This document shows, piece after piece, positions 16,897 through 24,822 of a stretch of 64,000 nucleotides of DNA. The DNA comes from Ensifer sp. PDNC004 (lineage in GTDB: Bacteria; Pseudomonadota; Alphaproteobacteria; Rhizobiales; Rhizobiaceae): the NCBI RefSeq assembly GCF_016919405.1, contig NZ_CP070352.1:1116001-1180000 (forward strand), in the 5' to 3' direction. The translations under genes and the position numbers were made by a program. The first letter of the stretch is position 1, and the number at the start of each line of letters is the position of its first letter. A model generated the notes under the pieces. The model did not search any database, was not told the origin of the DNA, and saw nothing but the letters and a program-made list of their open reading frames with translations.

Positions 16897-18195
16897 TCAG
16901 GGCGTCGGCGCCTGCGGGATGTAGTCGAGCCCGATATCGATCGAGGCCGGGCGACCGTCGAGGAAGAGTTCGCCGATGCGCGGCGCTGTCCGTGCGATGA
17001 CCTTGCCGGCCCTGATAACGGCGAGCCGGTTCGGCTTCAGCCTAAGGGCCTCGCTGACATCGGCCGCCTGCAACAGGACGAGGTCGGCCTTACAGCCGAC
17101 ATCGAGCCCATAGCCTTCGAGACCCATGGTCCTTGCCGAGTTCACGGTGATCGCATCGAAGATCTTCCGCTTGTCCTCGATGCCGCCCATCTGCGTCACA
17201 TGGATGGCCATGTGGGCTACTTCCAGCATGTCGCCCGATCCCATCGAGTACCAGGGATCCATGACGCAGTCGTGCCCGAAGGAGACGTTGAGGCCGGCCG
17301 CCATCAACTCCTTCACCCGCGTCATGCCGCGGCGCTTGGGATAGGTGTCGTGGCGTCCCTGCAGCATGATGTTGATCAGCGGATTGGGGATCACGTTGAT
17401 CTTGGCCTCCGCCATCAGCGGAATGAGTTTGGAGACGTAGTAGTTGTCCATGGAATGCATCGAGGTCAGATGCGAGCCGGCGACGCGGCCTTGAAGACCG
17501 AAGCGGACCGTCTCAGCCGCCAGCGTCTCGATGTGGCGCGACATCGGATCGTCGGTCTCGTCGCAATGCATGTCGACCGGCAGGCCGCGGTCGGCGGCGA
17601 TCCGGCAAAGCGCTTCCACCGAGCGGGCGCCGTCCTCCATCGTGCGCTCGAAATGCGGAATGCCGCCGACGATGCCGATGCCCATGTCGAGCGCGCGGTT
17701 CAGTGACGCCACTCCTTCAGGCGCGCGAAAATAGCCGTCCTGCGGGAAGGCGACGAGCTGCAGGTCGATATAGGGTGCGACCGTCTCCTTCACCTCCAGC
17801 AGTGCCTCGGCCGTCACCAGCCGCGGGTCGGACGTGTCGACGTGGCTGCGGATGGCAAGCAGACCCTGGCTGACGGCGAGGTCGCAGTAGCGCAGCGCCC
17901 GCTCGATCAGCGCCTCCTTGGTCAACATCGGGCGCAGCTCGCCCCAGAGCGCGATGCCTTCCAGTAGCGTGCCGGAGACGTTCATGCGCGGCAGCCCGAG
18001 CGACAACGTCGCGTCCATGTGGAAATGCGGGTCGCAGAAGGGCGGGCTGAGCAGGCGGCCGCTGGCGTTGATCTCTTCGCCTGCTGTCGCGGCAAGTGCC
18101 TTTTCGATCGCTGCGATCTTGCCGCCCTTGAGGCCGACATCGAAACCTCGCCGTCCGTCCGGAAGGTTGGCATTGCGGATAATCAGATCGAACAT
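16897..18195 (-). CDS. codA: Cytosine deaminase / cytosine deaminase-like amidohydrolase
   Basis: A 432-residue amidohydrolase closely following the CodA pattern. It is expected to hydrolyse cytosine to uracil and ammonia, or act on a related pyrimidine, triazine or creatinine-type ring. Metal ligands: DPHFHMD with H57 and H59, VDMHCDETDD (histidine and glutamate), SHLTSMHSMD, and GHDCVMDPWY with the catalytic aspartate. Other CodA-specific blocks are VAFPQDGYF and RHDTYPKRRGMTRVKELM. It lies 45 bases downstream of a GlxA-type regulator on the same strand, so probably in that unit, and it is convergent with the RpiR gene. The CodA match is strong; the true substrate could differ, as this family is broad. 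Confidence 0.85.
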   Translation of the reverse strand: MFDLIIRNANLPDGRRGFDVGLKGGKIAAIEKALAATAGEEINASGRLLSPPFCDPHFHMDATLSLGLPRMNVSGTLLEGIALWGELRPMLTKEALIERALRYCDLAVSQGLLAIRSHVDTSDPRLVTAEALLEVKETVAPYIDLQLVAFPQDGYFRAPEGVASLNRALDMGIGIVGGIPHFERTMEDGARSVEALCRIAADRGLPVDMHCDETDDPMSRHIETLAAETVRFGLQGRVAGSHLTSMHSMDNYYVSKLIPLMAEAKINVIPNPLINIMLQGRHDTYPKRRGMTRVKELMAAGLNVSFGHDCVMDPWYSMGSGDMLEVAHMAIHVTQMGGIEDKRKIFDAITVNSARTMGLEGYGLDVGCKADLVLLQAADVSEALRLKPNRLAVIRAGKVIARTAPRIGELFLDGRPASIDIGLDYIPQAPTP

Positions 18196-18240
18196 GCTGG
18201 TTTCTCCGGTGGCGGTAACGGCGCGGGCCTTGAGCGAGGC

Positions 18241-19200
18241 TTAGGAGCCGAAGCTCTTTCGATAAGCCGCCGGCGACGTGCCGAATCGACGAACGAAGGA
18301 ACGACGGAAGGCGATATCGTCATGGAACCCGATATCGGTCGCAATCTTTTTGAGCGGGATGCTGGTGTCTTCGGCCAGCCTGCGCCCGGCCTCAAGCCGC
18401 ATGCTCTCAACATAGTCAGCCGGCGTCATGCCCACCTCCTGCTTGAATTGCCTGGAGAAGTTTCGCTCGCTCATGCCGGTGCGCCTGGCGATCGCCCCGA
18501 CACCGAGATCGGCAGAGAGGTTGTCGGCAATGTAGTCCTGCGCCGCGCGAATAGGGGTCTTCTGCGCAAGCTGGCCGGCAAGGAGCGTGCTGAACTGGGT
18601 CTGGCCGCCGGGTCGCTTGAGGAAGACAACAAGTTCCCGCGCTACTTTCAAGGCGATGTGCAGGCCGAGATCCTTTTCGACGATGGCAAGTGCGAGGTCG
18701 ATGCCGGCTGTCACGCCCGCCGAGGTCCAGACATTGCCGTCCTTGGTAAAGATGCGGTTGGGCTCGAGCTTCACCTCCGGAAAGCGCTTGCCGAATTCCG
18801 CCGCTTGCGACCAATGCGTCGTCGCCCGCCTGCCGTTCAACAGGCCCGCTTCGCCGAGCACGAAGGCGCCGGAGCATACCGATCCGAAGCGACTGGCACG
18901 GGCGGATGCGTCTTTCACCCAAGTCAGAAGCGATATCGGAAGCGGTCGTTTGTGAATGAGCGGGTCCCCGGCAACCAGCAGTGTATCGATGTCGGCAATG
19001 CCGTCATCCATCGCACGGTCGGGAAGGAGGGTCAGCCCGGAAGACCCACGCACCGGGGCGGTGGAGGCGCTGACTACCTCCACCGAATAATGGTCGGTGC
19101 CACTCTGACGGTTGGCCTCCGCGAACACGTCCGAAGGGCCGATAACGTCGAGGAGCTGGACGCCCTGCATTGCGACGATCGCGACTTTGTGAACGGCCAT
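18241..19200 (-). CDS. GlxA/FtrA-type AraC regulator with DJ-1/PfpI domain
   Basis: A 319-residue regulator. The first 180 residues are a DJ-1/PfpI-like fold (VAIVAMQGVQLLDVIGPSDV; FGSVCSGAFVLGEAGLLNGR) and the last 100 an AraC double helix-turn-helix (VGAIARRTGMSERNFSRQF; KKIATDIGFHDDIAFRRSF). Such regulators sense amine- or amide-derived ligands in several known cases. ATG at 19200 overlaps the preceding gene's stop in a TGATG junction, so it is coupled to the TDT transporter. The frame is open further upstream but overlaps that gene. Confidence 0.88.
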   Translation of the reverse strand: MAVHKVAIVAMQGVQLLDVIGPSDVFAEANRQSGTDHYSVEVVSASTAPVRGSSGLTLLPDRAMDDGIADIDTLLVAGDPLIHKRPLPISLLTWVKDASARASRFGSVCSGAFVLGEAGLLNGRRATTHWSQAAEFGKRFPEVKLEPNRIFTKDGNVWTSAGVTAGIDLALAIVEKDLGLHIALKVARELVVFLKRPGGQTQFSTLLAGQLAQKTPIRAAQDYIADNLSADLGVGAIARRTGMSERNFSRQFKQEVGMTPADYVESMRLEAGRRLAEDTSIPLKKIATDIGFHDDIAFRRSFVRRFGTSPAAYRKSFGS

Positions 19201-20195
19201 CAGCGAACCTCGAACAATCTGCCGGTGAGGATGATGCTGATCGTCCGATAGAAGACAACCGCAATCGCGCCAGCCAGAAACAGAAAGAACAGTCCAGCCA
19301 GCGCGGTGAGGACGGTGCTCTCGGCAGACGCAGCATACCGGAAGAAGGCGATCGAGAGCGCAGCAAGCGGAAAGCTGATCGCCCACCAGGCGACGCTGAA
19401 GGGGACATGGGAGCGGAATACCATCGGCGACAGGACGAGCATCAGAAACAGCGCGAAGTAGAAAAGGACCGTGGCGAAGAGATCGACCGAACCCGTGACA
19501 TTGGTATAGGCGAGGAAGCCGACGGCAAAGGGGGCGACCAGAACCATGAGAGACGGCCGAGCCAGCGCCGGAAGCGGATCTTCATGGCGCAACCGCGAGA
19601 AGATCAGCGCAATGAAGACTGCGGCGATGACGCTGCCGACCGAGAAGGCAAGCATGTTGACCTCATGTGCCCAGGCGAACGGCATGGCGTGGCCGGTAAC
19701 GGCGATATCCAGAGTGGCGACACCGGGGATGAGCAGCGGCGGCAGCGTCGTATCGCGCGACTGTTGCCGGCCGAGGAAGCCCCTGGCGACGACATAAGCG
19801 AGGGCGAAGGTCAGCGCCGACGCAGCCGTCCAGACGACTTCTGACAGCAGCGGGCTATAGCGGTTCAGAAAAGCTGACTGCAGAAGCAAGCCGATTGCGA
19901 CCGTTGCGAAGAAGTTGCTTTGAACCGGATGGGCGAATTCGGCGGCGACCGAGGCCGGATGGCGGTGCCACTTGAAAGCGTAGCCGAGCGCAAGGCTTAG
20001 AAAGATCGAAGTCCCGAGCCAGCCGACATATTCGCCGGGAAGGGCCGGCAGACCGATCGTCCTGGTGGCTTCGCGCCAGGCGAGGCTCAGGCCGGTTACG
20101 CCCATTACCGAGGCGAACAGGTTGATCGGAAGCTGCGAGATCGACCTGCGGGTCAACGGCGTGCTGTTCGAGAGGTCCATGGATTGAACGGTCAT
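19200..20195 (-). CDS. TDT-family (TehA/SLAC1/Ssu1) membrane transporter
   Basis: A 331-residue protein with about ten hydrophobic helices in the arrangement of the tellurite-resistance/dicarboxylate transporter family. Family cues are NLFASVMGVTGLSLAWR at the start and SHVPFSVAWWAISFPLAALS in the ninth helix. Members export anions: malate (Mae1), sulfite (Ssu1), chloride/nitrate (SLAC1), or mediate tellurite resistance (TehA). ATG at 20195 is preferred over the longer frame because GGACAGGA precedes it. Its stop overlaps the GlxA-type regulator start. A sulfite-export role is conceivable because the TauE/persulfide dioxygenase genes lie just upstream on the same strand, but the 157-base gap leaves this open. 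Confidence 0.78.
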   Translation of the reverse strand: MTVQSMDLSNSTPLTRRSISQLPINLFASVMGVTGLSLAWREATRTIGLPALPGEYVGWLGTSIFLSLALGYAFKWHRHPASVAAEFAHPVQSNFFATVAIGLLLQSAFLNRYSPLLSEVVWTAASALTFALAYVVARGFLGRQQSRDTTLPPLLIPGVATLDIAVTGHAMPFAWAHEVNMLAFSVGSVIAAVFIALIFSRLRHEDPLPALARPSLMVLVAPFAVGFLAYTNVTGSVDLFATVLFYFALFLMLVLSPMVFRSHVPFSVAWWAISFPLAALSIAFFRYAASAESTVLTALAGLFFLFLAGAIAVVFYRTISIILTGRLFEVR

Positions 20196-20352
20196 TGGAT
20201 TATTCCTGTCCGAAAGAGTGCTGACAGGATTAAAACACGCCACGCCGTTGTCTTGAATGATCCAGATAGTACGATTCCGGACTCGCTGCGTATGTTTCCG
20301 GCCAAGGACCGATCAGTCGCGCCGTCATATGGATTGCGGACGGCGAAGCCGG

Positions 20353-21135
20353 TCACACGGCTCCGTAGCTGCGCCAGAGAACGTAAAGGCTGACGGAAAA
20401 GATGATCGCACGGAAAATCTTGGTCAACGTATCGCGCTGGGTCGAAAGCTGCGTCGAAACGATCGTGCCGATCACGCCACCCGCGACGCCACCCAGGATG
20501 AAGTAGCCGGCGATGCGCCAATCCACCAATCCAGAGGCGGCATAGTTGATCGCGGTCGTCAGGCCGAAGGTGCCGACAGCAAGCAGCGACGTGCCCACAG
20601 CGTTGATGAGCGGCATGCCGGTCGCAAGCAGCAGTCCGGGAACGATGAGGAAACCGCCGCCGATGCCGAAGAAGCCGGAACAGGTGCCGGTCAGAAGCGC
20701 CGTCAGGCCGGTCTTGCCGTGTGTGCCGAGAGAAAGCGACTGCGGTGTCGCCGCCGTGTCGCATTTGACTTTCCGCATGGCGAAGCTGATGAACATCATC
20801 ACCAGGCCGAAGAGAAACAGCAATCGCTGGCCGTCGATCAGCTTGCCGAGGCTGGAGCCGAAAAACGCCCCGAGCGAACCGGCGACCGTGAAGATCAGCG
20901 CGCAGCGCCACCAGAGATGGCCGCGAAGTGCGTGGCTGATGAGGTTGAGATAGGCGTTGGCGGATACCGCAAGCGCGCCGGTGCCAAGCGCCGTGTGCAC
21001 GTCGCGGATGCCGACCACATAGATCAGGAGCGGTGTCGCCAGGATCGAGCCGCCGCCGCCGATCAGGCCGAGCGTGAAACCGGTGAGAGAACCGGAGCCG
21101 ATCGCAAGCAACATCTGCTGGAAGGGATCCACCAC
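20353..21135 (-). CDS. TauE/SafE-family sulfite/organosulfur exporter
   Basis: A 260-residue membrane protein with about eight helices and the two family repeats: FTLGLIGGGGSILATPLLIY at residue 20 and GTCSGFFGIGGGFLIVP near 150. TauE/SafE proteins export sulfite, sulfoacetate or sulfolactate. It starts (GTG 21135) seven bases beyond the 3' end of the persulfide dioxygenase gene, so it is the last gene of a three-gene unit: class V PLP enzyme, Blh, exporter. That order suggests removal of sulfite formed by sulfur oxidation. Similar pairs are found in bigR operons of Rhizobiaceae and Xylella. Confidence 0.88.
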   Translation of the reverse strand: MVDPFQQMLLAIGSGSLTGFTLGLIGGGGSILATPLLIYVVGIRDVHTALGTGALAVSANAYLNLISHALRGHLWWRCALIFTVAGSLGAFFGSSLGKLIDGQRLLFLFGLVMMFISFAMRKVKCDTAATPQSLSLGTHGKTGLTALLTGTCSGFFGIGGGFLIVPGLLLATGMPLINAVGTSLLAVGTFGLTTAINYAASGLVDWRIAGYFILGGVAGGVIGTIVSTQLSTQRDTLTKIFRAIIFSVSLYVLWRSYGAV

Positions 21136-21142
21136 GATGCCG

Positions 21143-22018
21143 CTACCCCCAGACCGAGCCGGGGAGCGCGTCGAGCGGGATCTTCAGATAGCGCCGACCG
21201 TTGTCTTCCGGCGCCGGCAGCTCGCCGCCGCGCACGTTCACCTGCAGCGCGTGCAGGATGAGCTTCGGCATCGGCAGGGTGCGGTCGCGTGCCTCGCGCA
21301 GGCCGACGAAATCGGCCTCGGTCTTGCCGGCCACATGCGGGTTCGTGGATTTCTGCTCGGCGACCGTGCTTTCCCAGCGCGCCTCCCGGCCGCCGGGGCA
21401 ATAGTCGTGACCGGTGAAGAGCCGGGTTTCATCGGGCAGCGCCAGAATGGCCTGGATCGATCGCCAAAGATCGGCAGCGCTTCCACCCGGAAAATCGGCG
21501 CGGGCCGAGCCGCTGTCTGGCATGAACAGCGTGTCATGGATGAAGGCGGCATCGCCGATCACGTAAGAGATCGAGGCGAGCGTATGTCCCGGCGAATGCA
21601 TCACGTGGGCCTTGAGTTCGCCGATCTGGAACATGTCGCCGTCGGCAAACACCCGGTCCCATTGCGAGCCGTCGCAGGCGAAGTCCGGCCAGTTGTAGAT
21701 CGCCTTCCAGATCCGCTGCACGCCCTTCACATGTTCGCCGATACCAGTCGGCGCGCCGGTCTTCGCCTTGAGGTAGCGCGCGGCCGAGAAATGGTCGGCG
21801 TGCGGGTGGGTGTCGAGGATCCATTCGACGGAGAGGTTCTTGGCGGCGATATGGTCGAGGATCGCGTCGGCGTTGCGCGTGGCGGTCGAGCCCGATTTTT
21901 CGTCGAAGTCCAGCACCGGATCGATGATTGCGCATTTGCCGGTCGCCGGGTCGGCGACGACATATTGGATGCTGCCGGTGCGGGGATCGTAAAAGCCGGT
22001 CACATCGGGCTTATGCAT
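21143..22018 (-). CDS. blh: Persulfide dioxygenase-like metallo-beta-lactamase fold protein (Blh type)
   Basis: A 291-residue member of the ETHE1/Blh branch of the metallo-beta-lactamase fold. The motif THPHADHFSAARYL gives H71, H73, D75 and H76; SPGHT gives H145, and IHDTLF and FTGHDY complete the iron site. Known Blh/ETHE1 enzymes oxidise glutathione persulfide to sulfite and glutathione. The ATG at 22018 lies within the last codons of the class V gene (eight-base overlap), and the TauE exporter follows seven bases later. The chain of desulfurase, persulfide dioxygenase and sulfite exporter makes the function persuasive. No rhodanese domain is fused and no BigR regulator is adjacent. Confidence 0.87.
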   Translation of the reverse strand: MHKPDVTGFYDPRTGSIQYVVADPATGKCAIIDPVLDFDEKSGSTATRNADAILDHIAAKNLSVEWILDTHPHADHFSAARYLKAKTGAPTGIGEHVKGVQRIWKAIYNWPDFACDGSQWDRVFADGDMFQIGELKAHVMHSPGHTLASISYVIGDAAFIHDTLFMPDSGSARADFPGGSAADLWRSIQAILALPDETRLFTGHDYCPGGREARWESTVAEQKSTNPHVAGKTEADFVGLREARDRTLPMPKLILHALQVNVRGGELPAPEDNGRRYLKIPLDALPGSVWG

Positions 22019-23507
22019 AGGCGAGGGCCTCTTCAGCCGCGGCGCAGGGGAAGAAGATCGCGCGGGCGGGGTCAAAATCGTAGTCGGCTTCGAAGCTCGG
22101 CGCGTCGGCGGCCAGCTGCATGACGCAATCGAGGATGTATTTCACCTTGTCTTCCGAAAGCAGCACGCTGAAGTTCAGCCGGGTGAAGCCCGGCTTCTCG
22201 ATTTCCTCGCCGGCAAGGATCGCCTGGCGGATCTGTTCGGAGTGCGCGGCATCGATCGACAGCAGCCGGTGCACGTAAGGTCCGGCGCAGGCGCAGCCGC
22301 CGCGCGCCTGAATGCCGAAGCGGTCGCTCAGCATGCGGGTGACGAGCTGCTGGTGGACGTAGCCGCCCTTGCCGTTCTTGATGCGGAACGAAAAGATCGG
22401 CAGACGGTCCGGTTCCTGCAGGCCGAGCAGCTCCAGTTGCGGAATGGCCTTCCAGGCGGCAAACGCCTGCTCCGCCAGTTCGCGGTTGCGCCGCTCCATG
22501 TTCTCAAGGCCGATGGCGTGCTTGACGATAAAGGCGAGCGCCGCCCGGATGTCGCCGACGACATTCGGCGTTCCGGCCTCTTCGCGGGCTTCGATGTTGG
22601 CGCTGTAGTCGTGCGTATCCGGCGAAACGAATTTCACCGTGCCGCCGCCCGGCCAGGTCGGCTTGTCCGTCGTGACGCTGTCGCGGCGAACGATAAGGAT
22701 GCCGGAAGCGCCCGGCCCGCCGATGAACTTGTGCGGCGAAACGACGATGGCGTCGATTTCGGCACCGGACGCAGGGCACATGGCGATCGGAACATAGGGG
22801 CCGGCGCCGGCATAGTCCCAGATCATCTTCGCGCCGGCGGCCTTGACCATGCGGGTGATCGCGGCCACGTCGCTGGTGATGCCGGTGATGTTCGAGCCGG
22901 CCGAAAGCGTACAGACCATCAGCTCGGGCGAACCGGCATTCAGCGCTTCGCGAAGCTCCGTGAGGTCGGGTCCGCCCGCCGGGCACTCGGCGATCTCGAC
23001 GATCTCAGCGCCGCTTTCGCGCCAGGGCAGAATGTTGGAGTGGTGCTCGTAGGGGCCGATGATGACGCGGACGGTCTTGCCGGCGGCAACCGCGTCGGTA
23101 ACGCCGACGAGCTTGACCAGCCGGTTGATACCGGAGGTCGCACCGGAGCCGGTGAAGATCACGGCGTGGTCGGCCGTGGCGCCACAGAACTCACCGATCA
23201 GCGCCCGTGCTTCCCGCCGCATCCGGGTCATGAAGCCCCCGCAATAGGAGGCTTCCGTGTGGCTGTTGGCGTAGTAGGGCAGGACCTCTTCAAGCACGAA
23301 ATCCTCGATCACCCGCAACGCGCGCCCGGAGGCGACATAGTCGGCATAAACCAGTGCCTTCGTGCCGTAGGGGCCGGCGATCCGCGCCTTCGCTCCGACC
23401 AGATCGTCGCGAAGATCGGCGATAAGACCCGGCCGGTTGAGGGATTGGCGGAACCGGGCGAGCGGCGAGAGCGCCTCGCAGGGCTGGTGGACGGCGGGCA
23501 CGATCAT
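22011..23507 (-). CDS. Class V PLP-dependent enzyme, cysteine desulfurase-like
   Basis: A 498-residue fold-type I PLP enzyme of class V. The PLP lysine is K260 in SPHKFIGGPG, and EHHSNILPW near 154 is the class V cofactor block. A loop ARGGCACAGPY with C405 and C407 stands where cysteine desulfurases carry their persulfide-forming cysteine. It could remove sulfur from cysteine or a related amino acid. It is larger than IscS/SufS (about 400), having about 45 extra N-terminal residues and a C-terminal extension after about 470. It heads an operon with a persulfide dioxygenase and TauE exporter, divergent from an Lrp-type regulator. Selenocysteine lyase or another lyase reaction is an alternative. 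Confidence 0.82.
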   Translation of the reverse strand: MIVPAVHQPCEALSPLARFRQSLNRPGLIADLRDDLVGAKARIAGPYGTKALVYADYVASGRALRVIEDFVLEEVLPYYANSHTEASYCGGFMTRMRREARALIGEFCGATADHAVIFTGSGATSGINRLVKLVGVTDAVAAGKTVRVIIGPYEHHSNILPWRESGAEIVEIAECPAGGPDLTELREALNAGSPELMVCTLSAGSNITGITSDVAAITRMVKAAGAKMIWDYAGAGPYVPIAMCPASGAEIDAIVVSPHKFIGGPGASGILIVRRDSVTTDKPTWPGGGTVKFVSPDTHDYSANIEAREEAGTPNVVGDIRAALAFIVKHAIGLENMERRNRELAEQAFAAWKAIPQLELLGLQEPDRLPIFSFRIKNGKGGYVHQQLVTRMLSDRFGIQARGGCACAGPYVHRLLSIDAAHSEQIRQAILAGEEIEKPGFTRLNFSVLLSEDKVKYILDCVMQLAADAPSFEADYDFDPARAIFFPCAAAEEALAYA

Positions 23508-23607
23508 CGCGCTTACTCCTCGGAGCGGACATTGACAGCAATTCTAATCCCGTCCAGGGTCGAAAACTTCACCTATCTTCTGCGGTTTCATCGAGGAATT
23601 GTGTCAA

Positions 23608-24090
23608 ATGATCGAATCTTCGTTCAAAATCGATGCGTTCGATCTGAACATTCTTACCGCATTGCAAAAAGATTCGTCGCTGTCGCAGCGGGATCTGGCC
23701 GAGAAGGTCGGCCTGTCGCAAAACGCCTGCTGGCGCCGTCTGCAGCGCCTGCAGGCGATCGGCGTGATCCGGGGCTCGCACGCGGACATCGATCTTGACG
23801 TTTTGGGGCTGGATCTCACCGTGTTCGTGATGATCCGCACGCGCCATCATTCCAAGGAATGGAGCGACGGTTTCCGCCAGCATGTCGAGCGACTGCCGGA
23901 GGTGATCGATTTCTATCGCATCGGCGGGGATTGGGATTATCTGATCAAGGTGGTGACGCGCGGCATGCGCGGCTATGACGGCTTCTACCAGAAGCTCATC
24001 ACCAATTTCGACCTCGCCACGGTCACCGGCTTTTTCTCGATGGAGGCGATCATCAATAGCCGCCCGGTGGATTTGAGCCGATTGAAGTGA
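23608..24090 (+). CDS. Lrp/AsnC-family transcriptional regulator
   Basis: A 160-residue regulator with an N-terminal helix-turn-helix (RDLAEKVGLSQNACWRRL, about residues 26-43) and a C-terminal RAM ligand-binding domain (GDWDYLIKVVTRGMRGYD). These regulators usually sense an amino acid. It is divergent from the class V enzyme/Blh/TauE unit across 100 bases, which makes cysteine a sensible ligand, as with DecR/CuyR-type regulators. ATG 23608 is chosen with GAGGA ten bases upstream; an earlier TTG is less likely. Confidence 0.88.
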   Translation: MIESSFKIDAFDLNILTALQKDSSLSQRDLAEKVGLSQNACWRRLQRLQAIGVIRGSHADIDLDVLGLDLTVFVMIRTRHHSKEWSDGFRQHVERLPEVIDFYRIGGDWDYLIKVVTRGMRGYDGFYQKLITNFDLATVTGFFSMEAIINSRPVDLSRLK

Positions 24091-24113
24091 GGCGCCGGGG
24101 TGCGGGCGCCTCA
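24088..24113. terminator. Hairpin terminator between convergent genes
   Basis: TGAGGCGCC (24088-24096) pairs perfectly with GGCGCCTCA (24105-24113) around an eight-base loop. The stop codon of the Lrp-type gene is the first arm's start. It lies between convergent genes; a T-tract is not obvious. Confidence 0.6.
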
Positions 24114-24121
24114 TCCTGTGC

Positions 24122-24814
24122 TTACATCACACCGAAGCGCTCGAACGCCTCGACGGTGCTCATGCCGGCCTCGATGGCGAGCCGCACCTTGTTTTCGGTC
24201 TCGGCCTTTTCCAGCGCCAAGGCGATCGCCTCGCGCCCCGCCTCTTTCGGGATGACGAGCACGCCGTCGCGGTCGCCGAAAAGGATGTCGCCCGGCCGAA
24301 TGCGGATGCCGCCGATCTCGATCGGGATATGGTAGTCGACGACCTTGCCGCGCGGTCCCTGGTCCTGGGCATAGGAGCCGTAGCAGAAGGTGGGGAAATC
24401 GAGCGCGAGAATGCCGGCGCTGTCGCGGCAATAGCCGTCGCAGATTGCGCCGGCCGCCTTCAGTTTCATGGCCCGCGTCGACATCAGTTCGCCCCAGACG
24501 GCGTATCGCGGCGACGAGCCGGAGCAGACATAGATCTCGTTTTCCTTCAGGCTGTCGAGCGCATGGAACATCAGGCCAAAGGGCTTGGCGCTGAATTCCG
24601 AATGACCGCCGGCCTCCGCCGTCGCGAAGAAATCCGCTTCAAGCACGGGCATCGCGCGGCCCACGGCGACCATGTCGTCGCGCAGCGCCTTGATCTGCGG
24701 CGGCAGGAACTGGTGCTGCAAGCCCATCGTGTCGAGAATGTCGCCAACCACGGCCGTGAACAGCCTGCTGCGCATGGCGGCAAAGAGTTGGGTATCGTCT
24801 TCAAAATGTTTCAT
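24122..24814 (-). CDS. RraA/HMG-aldolase-like protein
   Basis: A 230-residue member of the RraA-like fold, which includes 4-hydroxy-4-methyl-2-oxoglutarate (HMG/CHA) aldolases that release pyruvate, as well as the non-enzymatic RNase E inhibitor RraA. The class II aldolase motif D-x20-R-D appears here as E109-x20-R130-D131 (WGELMSTR ... CDGYCRD). Another block, FGDRDGVLVIPKEA, is typical. GAGGGAAG precedes the ATG. It starts eight bases after the uxuA stop, so it is in an operon with mannonate dehydratase. A role in cleaving the 2-keto-3-deoxy product, or another oxoacid, is plausible; the D-to-E change at the metal-water site is unusual. Confidence 0.75.
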   Translation of the reverse strand: MKHFEDDTQLFAAMRSRLFTAVVGDILDTMGLQHQFLPPQIKALRDDMVAVGRAMPVLEADFFATAEAGGHSEFSAKPFGLMFHALDSLKENEIYVCSGSSPRYAVWGELMSTRAMKLKAAGAICDGYCRDSAGILALDFPTFCYGSYAQDQGPRGKVVDYHIPIEIGGIRIRPGDILFGDRDGVLVIPKEAGREAIALALEKAETENKVRLAIEAGMSTVEAFERFGVM

Positions 24815-24822
24815 GTCTTCCC

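Noticed and set aside
16880..16906. Possible terminator GACGCC...GGCGTC between rpiR and codA
   Set aside because: Six-base stem with a 15-base loop and no T-run; too weak.
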